Part shown: positions 5,137 through 5,237 of the stretch, one piece after another
Layout of the letters: each line of letters starts with the position of its first letter
How positions within the stretch are numbered: position 1 is the first letter of the stretch
Source of the DNA: CAYMLQ01 sp964390795
Lineage (GTDB): Bacteria > Verrucomicrobiota > Kiritimatiellia > RFP12 > UBA1067
Assembly: GCA_964390795.1 (NCBI GenBank)
Contig: CAYMLQ010000391.1
Coordinates: 1-5,237, forward strand
Length of the DNA stretch: 5,237 nucleotides
Direction of reading: 5' to 3'
Position numbers and translations under genes: made by a program
Notes under the pieces: generated by a model
What the model saw: the letters and a program-made list of their open reading frames with translations, nothing else
Told to the model about the DNA's origin: nothing
Database searches by the model: none

Positions 5137-5237
5137 TCAGCGCGGAGCGTTTTCTTCCTTGGTGCGGGAGACGGCCTGGCCTTCGGGGCCGAGCGCGGCG
5201 CGCGAGGAGCCGCAGGCGGCGAGCACCTGGTCGGCTG
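5137..5237 (-). CDS. C-terminal end of an unidentified protein, cut by the window edge
   Basis: A minus-strand frame open from the window edge ends at a TGA at 5137-5139 and yields 32 residues, starting ADQVLAACGSSRAALG and ending KEENAPR. Nearly all wobble positions are G or C, which matches the coding style of the confirmed genes and supports real translation. The other two minus-strand frames give Arg/Pro-rich peptides typical of shadows. The tail looks polar and possibly disordered. I do not recognise the family, and too little is present to infer a function. Confidence 0.55.
   Translation of the reverse strand, partial: ADQVLAACGSSRAALGPEGQAVSRTKEENAPR

Overview
The window looks like a piece of a GC-rich bacterial chromosome. 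It carries a Tat-exported glycoside hydrolase, a compact nucleoside-salvage operon, a small secreted protein and several heptamer repeat arrays. No marker gene fixes the taxon. A twin-arginine GH29 fucosidase together with heptamer arrays in intergenic DNA suggests a polysaccharide-degrading bacterium, perhaps of the PVC group (Verrucomicrobiota, Kiritimatiellota, Lentisphaerota). That is a guess, and Planctomycetota or Acidobacteriota are not excluded.

Layout. Bases 1-142 are an upstream region without a convincing gene. A GH29 alpha-L-fucosidase with a Tat signal (143-1543, +) follows. It converges on a two-gene minus-strand operon across a 60 bp gap that holds a perfect inverted repeat. 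The operon reads from 4062 down to 1604. First comes a fusion protein of S-methyl-5-thioribose-1-phosphate isomerase (MtnA) and a class II aldolase. Then comes S-methyl-5'-thioadenosine phosphorylase (MtnP), joined by a 4 bp ATGA stop/start overlap. About 380 bp of non-coding DNA separates this operon from a divergent gene for a small secreted WXXGXW-repeat protein (4446-4898, +). Bases 4899-5136 hold three kinds of 7-bp tandem repeat. The window ends in the C-terminal 32 codons of an unidentified minus-strand gene (5137-5237).

How the genes work together. MtnP would cleave 5'-methylthioadenosine, and probably 5'-deoxyadenosine, to adenine and a 5-substituted ribose-1-phosphate. The MtnA domain would isomerise that to the ribulose-1-phosphate. 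The C-terminal domain resembles L-fuculose-phosphate aldolase more than the dehydratase MtnB, so it would most simply split the product into dihydroxyacetone phosphate and an aldehyde. Two overlapping genes would then encode the whole three-step 'DHAP shunt', with the last two enzymes in one polypeptide. This is the most interesting content of the window. The aldolase activity is inferred from sequence motifs and is not proven. The fucosidase, the WXXGXW protein and the partial gene have no evident functional link to this operon.
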